Shown here: one piece after another, positions 38,178 to 47,049 of the stretch
Position numbering within the stretch: the first letter of the stretch is position 1
Layout of the letters: each line of letters begins with the position of its first letter
Source: Hyphococcus sp.
GTDB taxonomy: Bacteria; Pseudomonadota; Alphaproteobacteria; Caulobacterales; Parvularculaceae
Assembly: GCA_028289605.1 (NCBI GenBank)
Contig: JANQON010000012.1
Coordinates: 208,034-272,033, forward strand
Direction of reading: 5' to 3'
DNA: 64,000 nt
Translations under genes and position numbers: made by a program
Notes under the pieces: generated by a model
The model's input: only the letters and a program-made list of their open reading frames with translations
Told to the model about the DNA's origin: nothing
Database searches by the model: none

Positions 38178-38219
38178 CGCCGCTGTATCAATGGCGCGCA
38201 AGCTGATACACCGGCGTGC

Positions 38220-40535
38220 ATGTCCGCAAAGAATCGATCGCGGCGTCCGGCCGCGCCCGCCCTGCCGTCTCGCAACGACATTATCGACTACTTAAACGAC
38301 AGCGACGGCGTATCGGTCCGGCGCGACATTGCGCGCGCGTTCGGCGTCAAAGGCCCCGCCCGCGCCGAGTTGCGCGCGCTTCTCAAGGAGATGCACGAAG
38401 AGGGCGTCATCGATCTTTCCGGCGGCAAACGCGTGAAGACCGCAGGACGGCTGCCGCCGGTGGCGCCGATCGATATTATCGGGATCGCCCGCGACGGCGA
38501 TCTTGAATGCGAGCCCGCAGGCTGGAAAGACGATTCCAACCCGCCCCTCATTCGCATCGACGAACGACGCGCCGCCAAATTCAAACCCGCCGTCGGCGTC
38601 GGCGACCGGGTGCTCGCACGGCTGAAACCGGCGGGCGACGGCTCCTACGAAGCCCAGATCATGAAAACGATCGGCAAGGGCGCGCACAAATTTCTCGCCG
38701 TCTTCAGAAAAAATCGCGGCGGCGCCTTCGCCGAACCGGTGGAACGGCGTGCGCGAGGGACTTTTTCCATAGAGCGCGGCGACGACGCGAACGCCAAGGA
38801 CGGCGACCTCGTCTGGATCGAAACAAAAAACGCCCGCGGCTACGGCCCCAAGAAAGCGCGCGTGCGCAAGATCGAAGGGCACATCGACGACCGCGACGCT
38901 TTTTCAACCATCGCCCTCGCCAATCACAACATACCGACTGAGTTTCCCACTGCCGTTGTCGCAGAAGCAACAAAGGCCAAACTGCCGCCGCTTGGCGAGC
39001 GCACGGATTTGCGCGACACGCTGTTGTTCACCATCGACCCGGCGGACGCGAAAGACCATGACGACGCATGCTTTGCGGAGCCGGATTCCGACCCGAAAAA
39101 CCCCGGCGGCTACCGGGTCATCGTTGCGATCGCCGATGTCAGTTTTTTCGTCCGCGCAGGAAGCGCCCTGGATAAGGAAGCGTTAAACCGCGGCAACTCG
39201 GTTTACTTGCCCGACCGAGTGGTGCCGATGTTGCCCGAGCGCCTGTCCAATGATTTGTGTTCCCTGCGGGAGGGCGAAGATCGGCCCTGCCTTGCGGTCG
39301 AAATGATCATCGACGCCGGCGGCAACAAGAAAAGCCACCGGTTCATGCGGGGCATCATGCGGTCGGCGGCGAAACTCTCCTATGAGGACGCGCAAGCGAT
39401 CTCCGAGGGCGGCGCTGCGCCCAAAGACATCAAGAACGCTGTGTCGCATTTGTTTGGCGCCTTTCGCGCACGCTGGGCGGAGCGCAACAAGCGCGCGCCC
39501 CTTGATCTCGATCTGCCGGAACGCCGGGTAATTCTCAACAAAAAGGGAGAGGTCGAAGACGTCGTCAGACGCGAACGCTTCGACGCCCACCGGGTCATCG
39601 AAGAGTTTATGATCCTGGCGAATGTCGCCGCGGCGGAAACGCTGGAGCGCGCGCGCCTGGAACTCATTTATCGCGTTCACGATCAGCCCGACGAAGACGA
39701 CCTTGAAGGGGTGCGCGATTATCTCGACGGGCTTGACTACAAGCTCGCCAAAGGGGGCGCGGTGCGGCCCGCAAACTTCAACCAGATCCTGAAAATCGCG
39801 GAGTCCCGCGACGAAAAGGAGATGATTTCCTCGATTGTCCTGCGAGCGCAGCGCCAGGCGATATACGATACCGAAAACCGCGGTCATTTCGGATTGAACC
39901 TCGCGCGCTACGCGCATTTTACATCGCCTATTCGCCGCTACGCCGACTTGACCGTGCACCGCGCCCTTGTCAGCGCCGCGCGTCTCGGACCTGGCGGTCA
40001 AACCAAACAGGAAGCTTCAGCGCTTCAAGGGATCGCTGAACAAATATCCGACTTCGAAAGACGAGCGGTCGCCGCAGAGCGCGAGGCGTCGGACCGTTAC
40101 CTCACGGAGTATCTGGCCGGTCGCGTTGGACGCGAATTCGACGCCCGCATTCGCGGCGTCACCAAATTCGGTCTCTTTGTCATGCTCGATGAGTCCGGCG
40201 CCGACGGATTTATTCCGATGCGCAGTATCGGCGCGGAACGCTTTCGCCTGGAGGAATCGCTGCACCGAATTGTCGGCGAAACCAGCGGCGGCGTCTTTCA
40301 TTTGGGGCAGCATGTGCGCGTACTGCTTGAAGAGGCGATACCGCTGACGGGTTCGTTGCGCTTTGAAATGATCAGCGACCCCCTGCCCGGCGTCAAAAAG
40401 CGAAAGGGCGGCGGCAAAAAAGTCGGCGCGAAGAAAGCCGCCAAGAAAAGCCCCGCGAAACGAGCGGGCAAAAAGGTCCAGAAAAAGAAGAAGCGCAAAC
40501 CGCGCGCCAACGCCAAGCCTCGCCGTCCGGTTTGA
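38220..40535 (+). CDS. rnr: Ribonuclease R
   Basis: This 771-residue 3'-5' exoribonuclease degrades structured RNA. It has an N-terminal helix-turn-helix (IIDYLNDSDGVSVRRDIARAFGV), cold-shock domains, and an RNB catalytic domain with the acidic cluster TIDPADAKDHDDACF. Also present are SPIRRYADLTVHRAL and a C-terminal S1 domain (GREFDARIRGVTKFGLFVML). The last about 45 residues are a Lys/Arg/Ala tail (KKRKGGGKKVGAKKAAKKS...). It follows the M23 gene by 42 bases. Confidence 0.96.
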   Translation: MSAKNRSRRPAAPALPSRNDIIDYLNDSDGVSVRRDIARAFGVKGPARAELRALLKEMHEEGVIDLSGGKRVKTAGRLPPVAPIDIIGIARDGDLECEPAGWKDDSNPPLIRIDERRAAKFKPAVGVGDRVLARLKPAGDGSYEAQIMKTIGKGAHKFLAVFRKNRGGAFAEPVERRARGTFSIERGDDANAKDGDLVWIETKNARGYGPKKARVRKIEGHIDDRDAFSTIALANHNIPTEFPTAVVAEATKAKLPPLGERTDLRDTLLFTIDPADAKDHDDACFAEPDSDPKNPGGYRVIVAIADVSFFVRAGSALDKEALNRGNSVYLPDRVVPMLPERLSNDLCSLREGEDRPCLAVEMIIDAGGNKKSHRFMRGIMRSAAKLSYEDAQAISEGGAAPKDIKNAVSHLFGAFRARWAERNKRAPLDLDLPERRVILNKKGEVEDVVRRERFDAHRVIEEFMILANVAAAETLERARLELIYRVHDQPDEDDLEGVRDYLDGLDYKLAKGGAVRPANFNQILKIAESRDEKEMISSIVLRAQRQAIYDTENRGHFGLNLARYAHFTSPIRRYADLTVHRALVSAARLGPGGQTKQEASALQGIAEQISDFERRAVAAEREASDRYLTEYLAGRVGREFDARIRGVTKFGLFVMLDESGADGFIPMRSIGAERFRLEESLHRIVGETSGGVFHLGQHVRVLLEEAIPLTGSLRFEMISDPLPGVKKRKGGGKKVGAKKAAKKSPAKRAGKKVQKKKKRKPRANAKPRRPV

Positions 40536-40590
40536 CCGCCTATTTCCGCGTCGATACCATGGCCGTTCCAGCGACAGATGGGGAGAGACA

Positions 40591-41202
40591 ATGGACCGTA
40601 TTTGTATTGCAGCCGCAGCGGCGGCGATGGCCTTGACGCAAACGGCAAGCGCTTTTCAACCGCGGTTCCCGGAAGCGCCCCCGATCATTGATCAACCGCT
40701 GGAGTTCACGTTGCCGCCCATTCTCGGCGACGACCCTCACGCCGCCAAAGTCTGGATCACGCCTGTTCTCCATTTCGGATTGACGGAACCGACGGACGCC
40801 GGCGGCGGCGGATTTCCGGGCATCAACTGGCCGGACCTGGACCGGCCATCGGACGGCGACACGGGAAGCGATGATTCGCTGCCGAGAATACCCAGCATTC
40901 CGGGATACGCCGGACCGGGTCGACGATACCTACCCTCCAATCTCTCGCGCATTTACGTCATCAATCCCAGTATGAACGACGCTGCGGGTGTGAGCATTTC
41001 ATGTTACAATCAAGCGGGGCAAAGCGTCCCAAGCCTGTCGTCGAACGAAGCTGTCAATCCGCGTGCGTTCTATATCTGGTCGCCGCCGGATGAATCGCGG
41101 GCGCAGTTTTTCTGGTGCGCCGTCTCCGCGACGGAACAGGTTGTCGCGCACGGAATGAATCGGCGCGGCGACTACATCGATTTTACGCCCGGCGGAAACT
41201 AG
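40591..41202 (+). CDS. Exported orphan protein
   Basis: This 203-residue protein starts at 40591 behind GGGGAGAGACA. It has a signal peptide (MDRICIAAAAAAMALTQTASA-F), a Pro-rich stretch (FQPRFPEAPPIIDQPLEFTLPPIL), a disordered Asp/Gly/Ser segment (GGGGFPGINWPDLDRPSDGDTGSDDS), then a compact C-terminal part with three aromatic-rich strands and two cysteines (ISCYNQAGQSV; FFWCAVSATEQVVAHGM). The two cysteines may form a disulfide. I do not recognise a family. It is monocistronic, with a ureohydrolase gene 32 bases after its stop. Confidence 0.7.
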   Translation: MDRICIAAAAAAMALTQTASAFQPRFPEAPPIIDQPLEFTLPPILGDDPHAAKVWITPVLHFGLTEPTDAGGGGFPGINWPDLDRPSDGDTGSDDSLPRIPSIPGYAGPGRRYLPSNLSRIYVINPSMNDAAGVSISCYNQAGQSVPSLSSNEAVNPRAFYIWSPPDESRAQFFWCAVSATEQVVAHGMNRRGDYIDFTPGGN

Positions 41203-41234
41203 ATCGCGCCGCCGCGGACAGCGAGGCTAGGTCA

Positions 41235-42017
41235 ATGACGATTACGCTGTTAGGGTTCTCGTGGGACGCAAGTTCTTCATACGCCCGAGGCGCAGCACAC
41301 GGGCCGGCGGTTATCCGCAGCATCCTTGGCTCAGAGGCGTCCAGTCCCTACTCGATCAGCGGCGTCGACTATCGCGCCGTTATTTCCGATTATGACTTTC
41401 AGTCGCTTCCCGAGACCGGCGACGCAGCGCGGGCGGCGATTACCGAGCGCGCCGCCGCCGCCCTCCAGATCGGCAAGCCGCTCAGCATCGGCGGCGATCA
41501 TTCGGTTACCTATCCGATCCTAAGGGCCATGCGGGATGCGCATGGACCGGTGAACATTCTGCATATCGATGCGCACACAGACCTTTACGACGCATTTGAC
41601 GGGGACAGGTTTTCGCATGCATCGCCATTCGCACGAGCCATCGAAGACGGCTGCGTCAATGAGCTGATTCAGGTGGGCCTGCGCAGCATCGGCCCGGAAC
41701 AACGCGCCTTCGGCGAAAACCATGGCGTCATCATGCTCGGCGCTGACGAGCAAGACGCAATTCCCTTCGATAGGCTTGTCGACCCTCTATACGTCTCCAT
41801 CGACCTTGACGGTCTCGACCCGGCCTTTGCGCCGGGCGTATCGCATCCGGAGCCTGGCGGGCTCTCCTCCCGCGAGGTCCTTGCAATTTTAAAGAAACTG
41901 CCCGCATCCCCTGCCGGCGCCGATATCGTTGAATACAATCCCGAACGCGATCTCAACCAGTTGACTGCTCATCTTGCGGCGCGCCTGATTAAGGAGCTCG
42001 CTGCGCTGATGGCGTAA
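41235..42017 (+). CDS. Ureohydrolase (agmatinase/arginase family)
   Basis: This 260-residue binuclear manganese hydrolase has all metal motifs: GGDHSVTYP, HIDAHTDLYD and SIDLDGLDPAFAPGVSHPEPGG. It is shorter than classic agmatinase (about 300) and matches the compact family of agmatinase/formimidoylglutamase-like enzymes. The reaction is release of urea or an amide from a guanidino or formimino substrate; which one cannot be told from sequence. The start is the ATG at 41235; the longer frame from 41115 overlaps the orphan gene. Confidence 0.88.
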   Translation: MTITLLGFSWDASSSYARGAAHGPAVIRSILGSEASSPYSISGVDYRAVISDYDFQSLPETGDAARAAITERAAAALQIGKPLSIGGDHSVTYPILRAMRDAHGPVNILHIDAHTDLYDAFDGDRFSHASPFARAIEDGCVNELIQVGLRSIGPEQRAFGENHGVIMLGADEQDAIPFDRLVDPLYVSIDLDGLDPAFAPGVSHPEPGGLSSREVLAILKKLPASPAGADIVEYNPERDLNQLTAHLAARLIKELAALMA

Positions 42018-42116
42018 CGCGCCCGCAAACCTCCCCCGCCCCGCCCCGTTTCCGCCTTGATTGTTGTCCACATTTCCAGCGCTGTCGGGCGACATGCATT
42101 GTGAGGACAAAGGCCC

Positions 42117-42998
42117 ATGCGGGAGGGGTCCTTTTTTCGGTCTCTGGTCCGAGACCCAAGGCACTATCAAATTCTAACGCTGTCGGGATTGTTGATTTTC
42201 GGCTGGGTCGCCGGCGTCTTTGAGATCAGCACGACGCAGTTCCTCGCGATTGTCGCCGCGGCGTGCCTGACCCAAACGCTTGGGTCGTTTCTCATCGCAA
42301 CGCGCATCGATTTGCGCAGCGCCTTGGTGACGGCCCTCTCCTTGTCTTTGCTCTTGCGCGCCGACGACGTCTGGCCCCTCGCGCTGGCCGGGGTCATCGC
42401 CGTGGGGTCCAAATTCGCGCTGCGCCTCAATGGCAAGCACATTTTCAATCCCGCCAATATCGCCATCGTCGCGATGATCCTCGCCACCGACGCCGTGTGG
42501 ACGACGCCAGGACAGTGGGGAACGGCCATATGGTTCGCCGCAGTCCTCGCGGGCGCGGGGATGTTTGTGACTTACCGCGCCGCCCGATTCGATGTTCCAT
42601 TGATCTTTCTCGGCGTATTCGCCTTACTGATTTTTGCGCGCGCATTGTGGCTCGGCGATCCGTTATCCATTCCCGTTCTGCGCTTGCAGAATGGCGCGCT
42701 GATCCTGTTCGCCTTCTTCATGATATCCGATCCGAAGACGACGCCGGACGGATCCATTGCACGCTTCTTCTTCGCCGCCGGCGCCGCGGTGCTGACCTAC
42801 ATTTTAATCTGGCATTTCTTTGTGACGGACGGGCTGTTCTATTCCCTCGCCGTGATGTGTCTGGTGCGGCCGCTCTTGGAATGGGCCGATCCCGCGCCGC
42901 ATTACCGTTGGGGCGACCCCGTGCGAGCGCCGCCGCTGTTGAAGCGGCTGACGAGCCGGCGGGCGTCAGCGTCGAACCATCCCGCCCCTGCTGAATAA
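42117..42998 (+). CDS. NqrB/RnfD-family membrane protein
   Basis: This 293-residue polytopic protein has about nine hydrophobic helices. It belongs to the NqrB/RnfD family, shown by KHIFNPANIAIVAM and FAFFMISDPKTTPDGSIARFFFAAGAA. Those families carry a flavin bound to Thr in an SGAT-type motif; I do not see that motif here, so this copy may not be flavinylated. None of the other Rnf or Nqr subunits is nearby. It sits 40 bases before the DUF2330 gene and is likely co-transcribed with it. An electron-transfer or membrane-partner role for that protein is inference. Confidence 0.85.
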   Translation: MREGSFFRSLVRDPRHYQILTLSGLLIFGWVAGVFEISTTQFLAIVAAACLTQTLGSFLIATRIDLRSALVTALSLSLLLRADDVWPLALAGVIAVGSKFALRLNGKHIFNPANIAIVAMILATDAVWTTPGQWGTAIWFAAVLAGAGMFVTYRAARFDVPLIFLGVFALLIFARALWLGDPLSIPVLRLQNGALILFAFFMISDPKTTPDGSIARFFFAAGAAVLTYILIWHFFVTDGLFYSLAVMCLVRPLLEWADPAPHYRWGDPVRAPPLLKRLTSRRASASNHPAPAE

Positions 42999-43038
42999 AC
43001 ATTGAAAACAGAATTTCCTGATTTGGGAGACGTTCACC

Positions 43039-44424
43039 ATGAACCGTTCACTGAAAAAAACCCTCGCCGCGGCGTTCGCCGGCGTTTCTGCAATCGCCTT
43101 GACCGGCGGCGCCGTCGCCTTCTGCGGCTTTTATGTCGCTAAGGCCGACACCAAAATCTTCAACAAGGCTTCCAAAGTCGCTATCATGCGCGACGGGGAC
43201 CGGACCGTCATCACAATGGCCAATGACTATCGGGGCGAATTGAAAGAATTCGCCATGGTCATCCCCGTGCCGGTGGTGTTGGAAGAAGAACAAATCCACG
43301 TCACCGAAAACGCCATCATCGATCACCTTGACGCTTACACGGCGCCGCGCCTCGTTGAATATTTCGATGATGATCCGTGCATGCTGTATGAGCGGCGCGA
43401 AATGGCGCTGCAGATGTCGGCTGCAATGCCGACGGCCGCGGACGCGGAATTGAGAAAACGAGACAGCCTCGGCGTTACCGTAGAAGCGGAATACACCGTC
43501 GGCGAATACGACATCCAGCTGCTGTCTGCTGAACAGTCAGACGGGCTTGCAACCTGGTTGAAACAAAACGGCTACAAACTGCCCGAGGGGGCGGAATCGA
43601 CCCTCGGCAGTTACATCAAACAGGGCACGAAGTTTTTCGTCGCCAAGGTCAATCTCGAAGAGCAGAACAAGACGGGACTGAAGTATCTCCGTCCGCTGCA
43701 GATCGCTTTTGAAAGCCCCAAATTCATGTTGCCGATTCGCCTTGGCACCGTGAACGCGGACGGCAAGCAAGAGTTGTTTGTCTTCGCCCTGACTCGGACG
43801 GGACGCATCGAAACCACGAACTATCGTACGGTGAAGCTGCCGACCGGCATGGACGTGCCCGTCTATGTCAAAAACGAATTCGGCGCGTTTTACAAAGACA
43901 TGTTCGCCACGCAGGTGAAGAAGGAAAACGAACGCGCAGTCTTCCTCGAATACGCCTGGGACATGAACTGGTGCGACCCTTGCGCGGCCGATCCGCTGAG
44001 TCAGGACGAACTCCGCGAGCTCGGCGTCTACTGGCTCGGCGGCGGCGGGGACGCATCAAAGCCGCGCCGCGGCGTACCTCAGGCGCAAAACGTCTTCGTC
44101 ACGCGTCTGCATGTTTCCTACGACGCTAAGACCTTTCCTGAAGACTTGATGTTCAAGGAAACCGGCGACCGCTCGAACTATCAGGGACGCTACGTTTTGC
44201 GCCATCCCTATCAGGGCGACGCCCAATGCGCGGCGGCCGATAAATACCGCGCGAGCCTCCCAAAACGCTTTGAGAAAGAGGCGCAGACCCTCGCCAACTT
44301 GACCGGCTGGGACATCGACGCGATCCGCGGCAAGATGGATGAGGCCGGTCAGCCGTTCGAGACCTCGGAAAAAGACCCGTGGTGGAAGCGCATCTGGGGC
44401 GACGGCGACAAAAAAGAGGGCTGA
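43039..44424 (+). CDS. DUF2330 domain exported protein
   Basis: This 461-residue protein has a signal peptide (LAAAFAGVSAIALTGGAVA). The DUF2330 region shows CGFYVAKADTKIFNKASKVAIMRDGDRTVITMANDYRGELKEFAMVIPVPVV and the conserved DDPC motif (YFDDDPC). DUF2330 proteins are exported, start their mature part with an Ala-Phe-Cys-Gly type sequence, and have no proven activity; in several alphaproteobacteria they are next to an NqrB/RnfD-like gene as here. The mature protein has other scattered cysteines (WCDPCAADPL; AQCAAADKY), so redox or metal binding is possible. Behind GGGAGA. Confidence 0.9.
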   Translation: MNRSLKKTLAAAFAGVSAIALTGGAVAFCGFYVAKADTKIFNKASKVAIMRDGDRTVITMANDYRGELKEFAMVIPVPVVLEEEQIHVTENAIIDHLDAYTAPRLVEYFDDDPCMLYERREMALQMSAAMPTAADAELRKRDSLGVTVEAEYTVGEYDIQLLSAEQSDGLATWLKQNGYKLPEGAESTLGSYIKQGTKFFVAKVNLEEQNKTGLKYLRPLQIAFESPKFMLPIRLGTVNADGKQELFVFALTRTGRIETTNYRTVKLPTGMDVPVYVKNEFGAFYKDMFATQVKKENERAVFLEYAWDMNWCDPCAADPLSQDELRELGVYWLGGGGDASKPRRGVPQAQNVFVTRLHVSYDAKTFPEDLMFKETGDRSNYQGRYVLRHPYQGDAQCAAADKYRASLPKRFEKEAQTLANLTGWDIDAIRGKMDEAGQPFETSEKDPWWKRIWGDGDKKEG

Positions 44425-44474
44425 CGCCCGGGCGCCGCTGGCCTAACCCGGCGGCGCACTCTATCTAGGCGAAC

Positions 44475-45032
44475 ATGGCCAATGCGATCACGCTCGCCCG
44501 GATGGGATTGATCATTCCGTTCGTGGCGCTCTTCCTGACCAACGCGCCCTGGAACATGACTGCGGCCTTTGCGGTTTTCGTGCTGGCGTCGATCACCGAT
44601 TTCTTTGACGGTAGCGTCGCGCGGGCGCGAGGCGAAACGTCCGCGCTCGGGGCCGCGCTCGATCCGCTTGCGGATAAACTGCTCATATCGGCGGCGCTTA
44701 TCTTGCTGGTGCGCAACGGCGTCATCGCCGGTTTTGGCGTCGTCGCGGTCATTGTCATCGTCCTGCGAGAGGTTCTCGTCAGCGGGCTGCGCGAAGCCGT
44801 GACTGCGAATCGGGGCGAATTGCCGGTCACCGCCCTCGCCAAATGGAAAACCGCCAGTCAATTGATGGCCGCCGGCGTTCTTCTCGCGGCCGCGCCCTAT
44901 GGCGTCGTCGGCGAGGCGCTGCGCCCGGCTGGCGTCGGTTTGCTCTGGCTTTCGGCTGTTCTTACCTTTTGGACCGGCGCGGACTATTCTGTACGGGCCG
45001 CCCGCTTCTTGCGCGACAATAAGGGCTCATAG
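44475..45032 (+). CDS. pgsA: CDP-diacylglycerol-glycerol-3-phosphate 3-phosphatidyltransferase
   Basis: This 185-residue membrane enzyme forms phosphatidylglycerol phosphate. The CDP-alcohol phosphotransferase motif D-G-x2-A-R-x8-G-x3-D-x3-D is exact: DGSVARARGETSALGAALDPLAD. Four to five membrane helices follow the expected pattern. The stop codon is 4 bases before the response regulator start, so the two share a transcript. Confidence 0.95.
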   Translation: MANAITLARMGLIIPFVALFLTNAPWNMTAAFAVFVLASITDFFDGSVARARGETSALGAALDPLADKLLISAALILLVRNGVIAGFGVVAVIVIVLREVLVSGLREAVTANRGELPVTALAKWKTASQLMAAGVLLAAAPYGVVGEALRPAGVGLLWLSAVLTFWTGADYSVRAARFLRDNKGS

Positions 45033-45036
45033 CGCC

Positions 45037-45735
45037 ATGCCGGAACCTGTGAACACCAGTGAAGACGCCGGTCATATTCTCGTTGTCGACGACGACGACC
45101 GCATCCGAACCCTCATCAAAAAGTATTTGAGCGAGAACGGATACCGCACGTCCGTCGCGCAAGGCGCCGCAGAAGCAAGGCGCGTTATGGGAACGATCGA
45201 CTTTGACCTGCTTATTGTCGACGTCATGATGCCGGGCGAGTCCGGTTTTGAATTCACCAAATCGGTGCGCAGCGCTTCCAATGTGCCGATCATTTTGCTC
45301 ACGGCGCGGGGCCTGCCGGAAGACCGCATTGAAGGGCTTGAGCGGGGCGCCGACGACTATCTGTCAAAACCGTTCGAGCCGCGGGAATTGCTCCTGCGCA
45401 TCAACGCCTTGTTGCGCCGCGCGCGCCCGGTCGCCCTCAATCGTCAGGAATTAACATTCGGCGAATGCACATTTTCCGTCGGACGCGGCGAGCTGCGCCG
45501 CGGCGGCGAACTTGTAAAGCTGACCGCCGGCGAAGCGAGCCTCCTCAAGGCGCTGGCGCAAAAACCGGGCGAAGCGATTTCCCGTCAGGCGCTGGCGCAG
45601 CAGACAGACACGGCGATGGAGCGATCCGTCGATGTCCAGGTCACGCGCCTGCGCAAGAAAATCGAAGAAGATCCGCGTGCGCCCATTTACCTGCAAACCG
45701 TGCGCGGCGTCGGCTATGCGCTGATGGCGGACTAA
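45037..45735 (+). CDS. OmpR-family response regulator
   Basis: This 232-residue regulator has a receiver domain at about 12-125 with acidic pocket D18-D20, phosphorylation site D62 (LLIVDVMMPG), the conserved Thr (LLTARG) and Lys (YLSKPFEP), then a winged-helix DNA-binding domain at about 135-230. The start is the ATG at 45037; the longer frame is inside pgsA. It is directly followed by a histidine kinase gene (3 bases). The pair resembles the OmpR/EnvZ group of alphaproteobacteria. The target genes are not evident. Confidence 0.94.
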   Translation: MPEPVNTSEDAGHILVVDDDDRIRTLIKKYLSENGYRTSVAQGAAEARRVMGTIDFDLLIVDVMMPGESGFEFTKSVRSASNVPIILLTARGLPEDRIEGLERGADDYLSKPFEPRELLLRINALLRRARPVALNRQELTFGECTFSVGRGELRRGGELVKLTAGEASLLKALAQKPGEAISRQALAQQTDTAMERSVDVQVTRLRKKIEEDPRAPIYLQTVRGVGYALMAD

Positions 45736-45738
45736 GAC

Positions 45739-47049
45739 ATGTTTCGCCGCTACGCGCCTAAAAGCCTTTATTTGCGCGTGTTGCTGATCGTCATTCTTCC
45801 AATCTTCCTGATGCAGTCATTTGTGACCTACATCTTTTTCGCCCGCCACTGGGACAGGGTGTCGGCCAACCTTTCGAACAACGTCGCCGGACAAATCGCA
45901 CTGATTACCCGCCTATACAGCGAGACCGCCGAAGAAACCGCCAGGACCGATATCGTCGATTGGGCGCTTGACGATCTTGATATCCAGATGCGGTTTGAGC
46001 CCGGCGGGACGATACCGGACAACAATCGCTTGTCGCCGTTCAATGTCTACAACGTCGTCTTGAACAACCGCCTTAAGAGTCGGATCGATCAACCCTATCG
46101 TTTCGACACCCAAAGCTGGCGCGACTATGTCGAAGTGCACGTACAACTGGACGAGGGAGAACTCGTCTTTCTGGTTCTCCGCCAACGCGCCTTCGCCACC
46201 ACGGGTCCGATCTTTCTGTTCTGGCTCATCGGCACATCGCTGCTGCTGGGCTGGATCGCGACGGTGTTCATGCGCAATCAGGTGAAATCGATTCTTCGTC
46301 TTGCAAACGCTGCGGAGGCGTTCGGCCGCGGCCGGGACGCGCCGGATTTTCGACCCGCCGGCGCAACGGAAGTCAGGAAAGCGGGCTTTGCGTTCATGGC
46401 CATGCGCGAACGCATCAAGCGGCATCTGGATCAACGCGCCTCGATGCTTGCGGGGGTGAGTCACGATCTGCGCACGCCGCTGACGCGCATCAAGCTTGGC
46501 CTTGCGATGGAGAAGGACACGCCGGAAATCGAAGCCCTTCGCAACGACGTCCTGGAGATGGAGCGCATGGTCGAGGCCTATCTGGACTTTGCGCGCAATG
46601 AGGCGGCCGATGAGGACCCGGAACCTTTCAACCTGGCGTCGATGCTCGCAGAAGTCGTCGGCAACGCCCAACGCACCGGCGGGACCGTTTCGCTTGACGC
46701 GCCGCAGGACATCGACATCTCGGCGCGGCGCTCGGCCCTGAAACGGGCGGTCGGGAATCTCGTCAACAACGCGCTCCGGCATGGCGATGAGGCGTGGATT
46801 ACGGTGACGCCGTCAGAGCGCAACGTCAAAATCATCGTGGACGACAATGGCCCCGGTATCTCGCCCGAACAATATGAGCTGGTGTTCAAACCGTTTACGC
46901 GCCTCGACGAAGCCCGGTCTTTGAGTGAATCCGGCGTGGGCATGGGATTGACCATCGTGCGCGACGTCGCCCGATCTCATGGCGGCGACGTGCGCCTGTC
47001 GGAGTCGCCTAAAAGGGGACTTCGCGCAACGATCGAACTACCGGTTTAG
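45739..47049 (+). CDS. EnvZ-type sensor histidine kinase
   Basis: This 436-residue inner-membrane kinase has two transmembrane helices (about 11-33 and 157-178) framing a periplasmic sensor, then a HAMP linker (about 180-232). A HisKA domain follows with phospho-acceptor H242 in GVSHDLRTPLTRIKLGL, then a HATPase domain with N-box NLVNNALRHG, G1 DDNGPGIS and G2 GVGMGLTIV. It is the cognate partner of the regulator encoded 3 bases upstream. The signal is unknown. A 503-base gap follows with a tandem repeat array. Confidence 0.94.
   Translation: MFRRYAPKSLYLRVLLIVILPIFLMQSFVTYIFFARHWDRVSANLSNNVAGQIALITRLYSETAEETARTDIVDWALDDLDIQMRFEPGGTIPDNNRLSPFNVYNVVLNNRLKSRIDQPYRFDTQSWRDYVEVHVQLDEGELVFLVLRQRAFATTGPIFLFWLIGTSLLLGWIATVFMRNQVKSILRLANAAEAFGRGRDAPDFRPAGATEVRKAGFAFMAMRERIKRHLDQRASMLAGVSHDLRTPLTRIKLGLAMEKDTPEIEALRNDVLEMERMVEAYLDFARNEAADEDPEPFNLASMLAEVVGNAQRTGGTVSLDAPQDIDISARRSALKRAVGNLVNNALRHGDEAWITVTPSERNVKIIVDDNGPGISPEQYELVFKPFTRLDEARSLSESGVGMGLTIVRDVARSHGGDVRLSESPKRGLRATIELPV

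Noticed and set aside
42117..42998. Part of an Rnf or Na+-Nqr complex
   Set aside because: No other Rnf/Nqr subunit genes are adjacent and the flavin-attachment motif is not visible; kept only as a family-level call.
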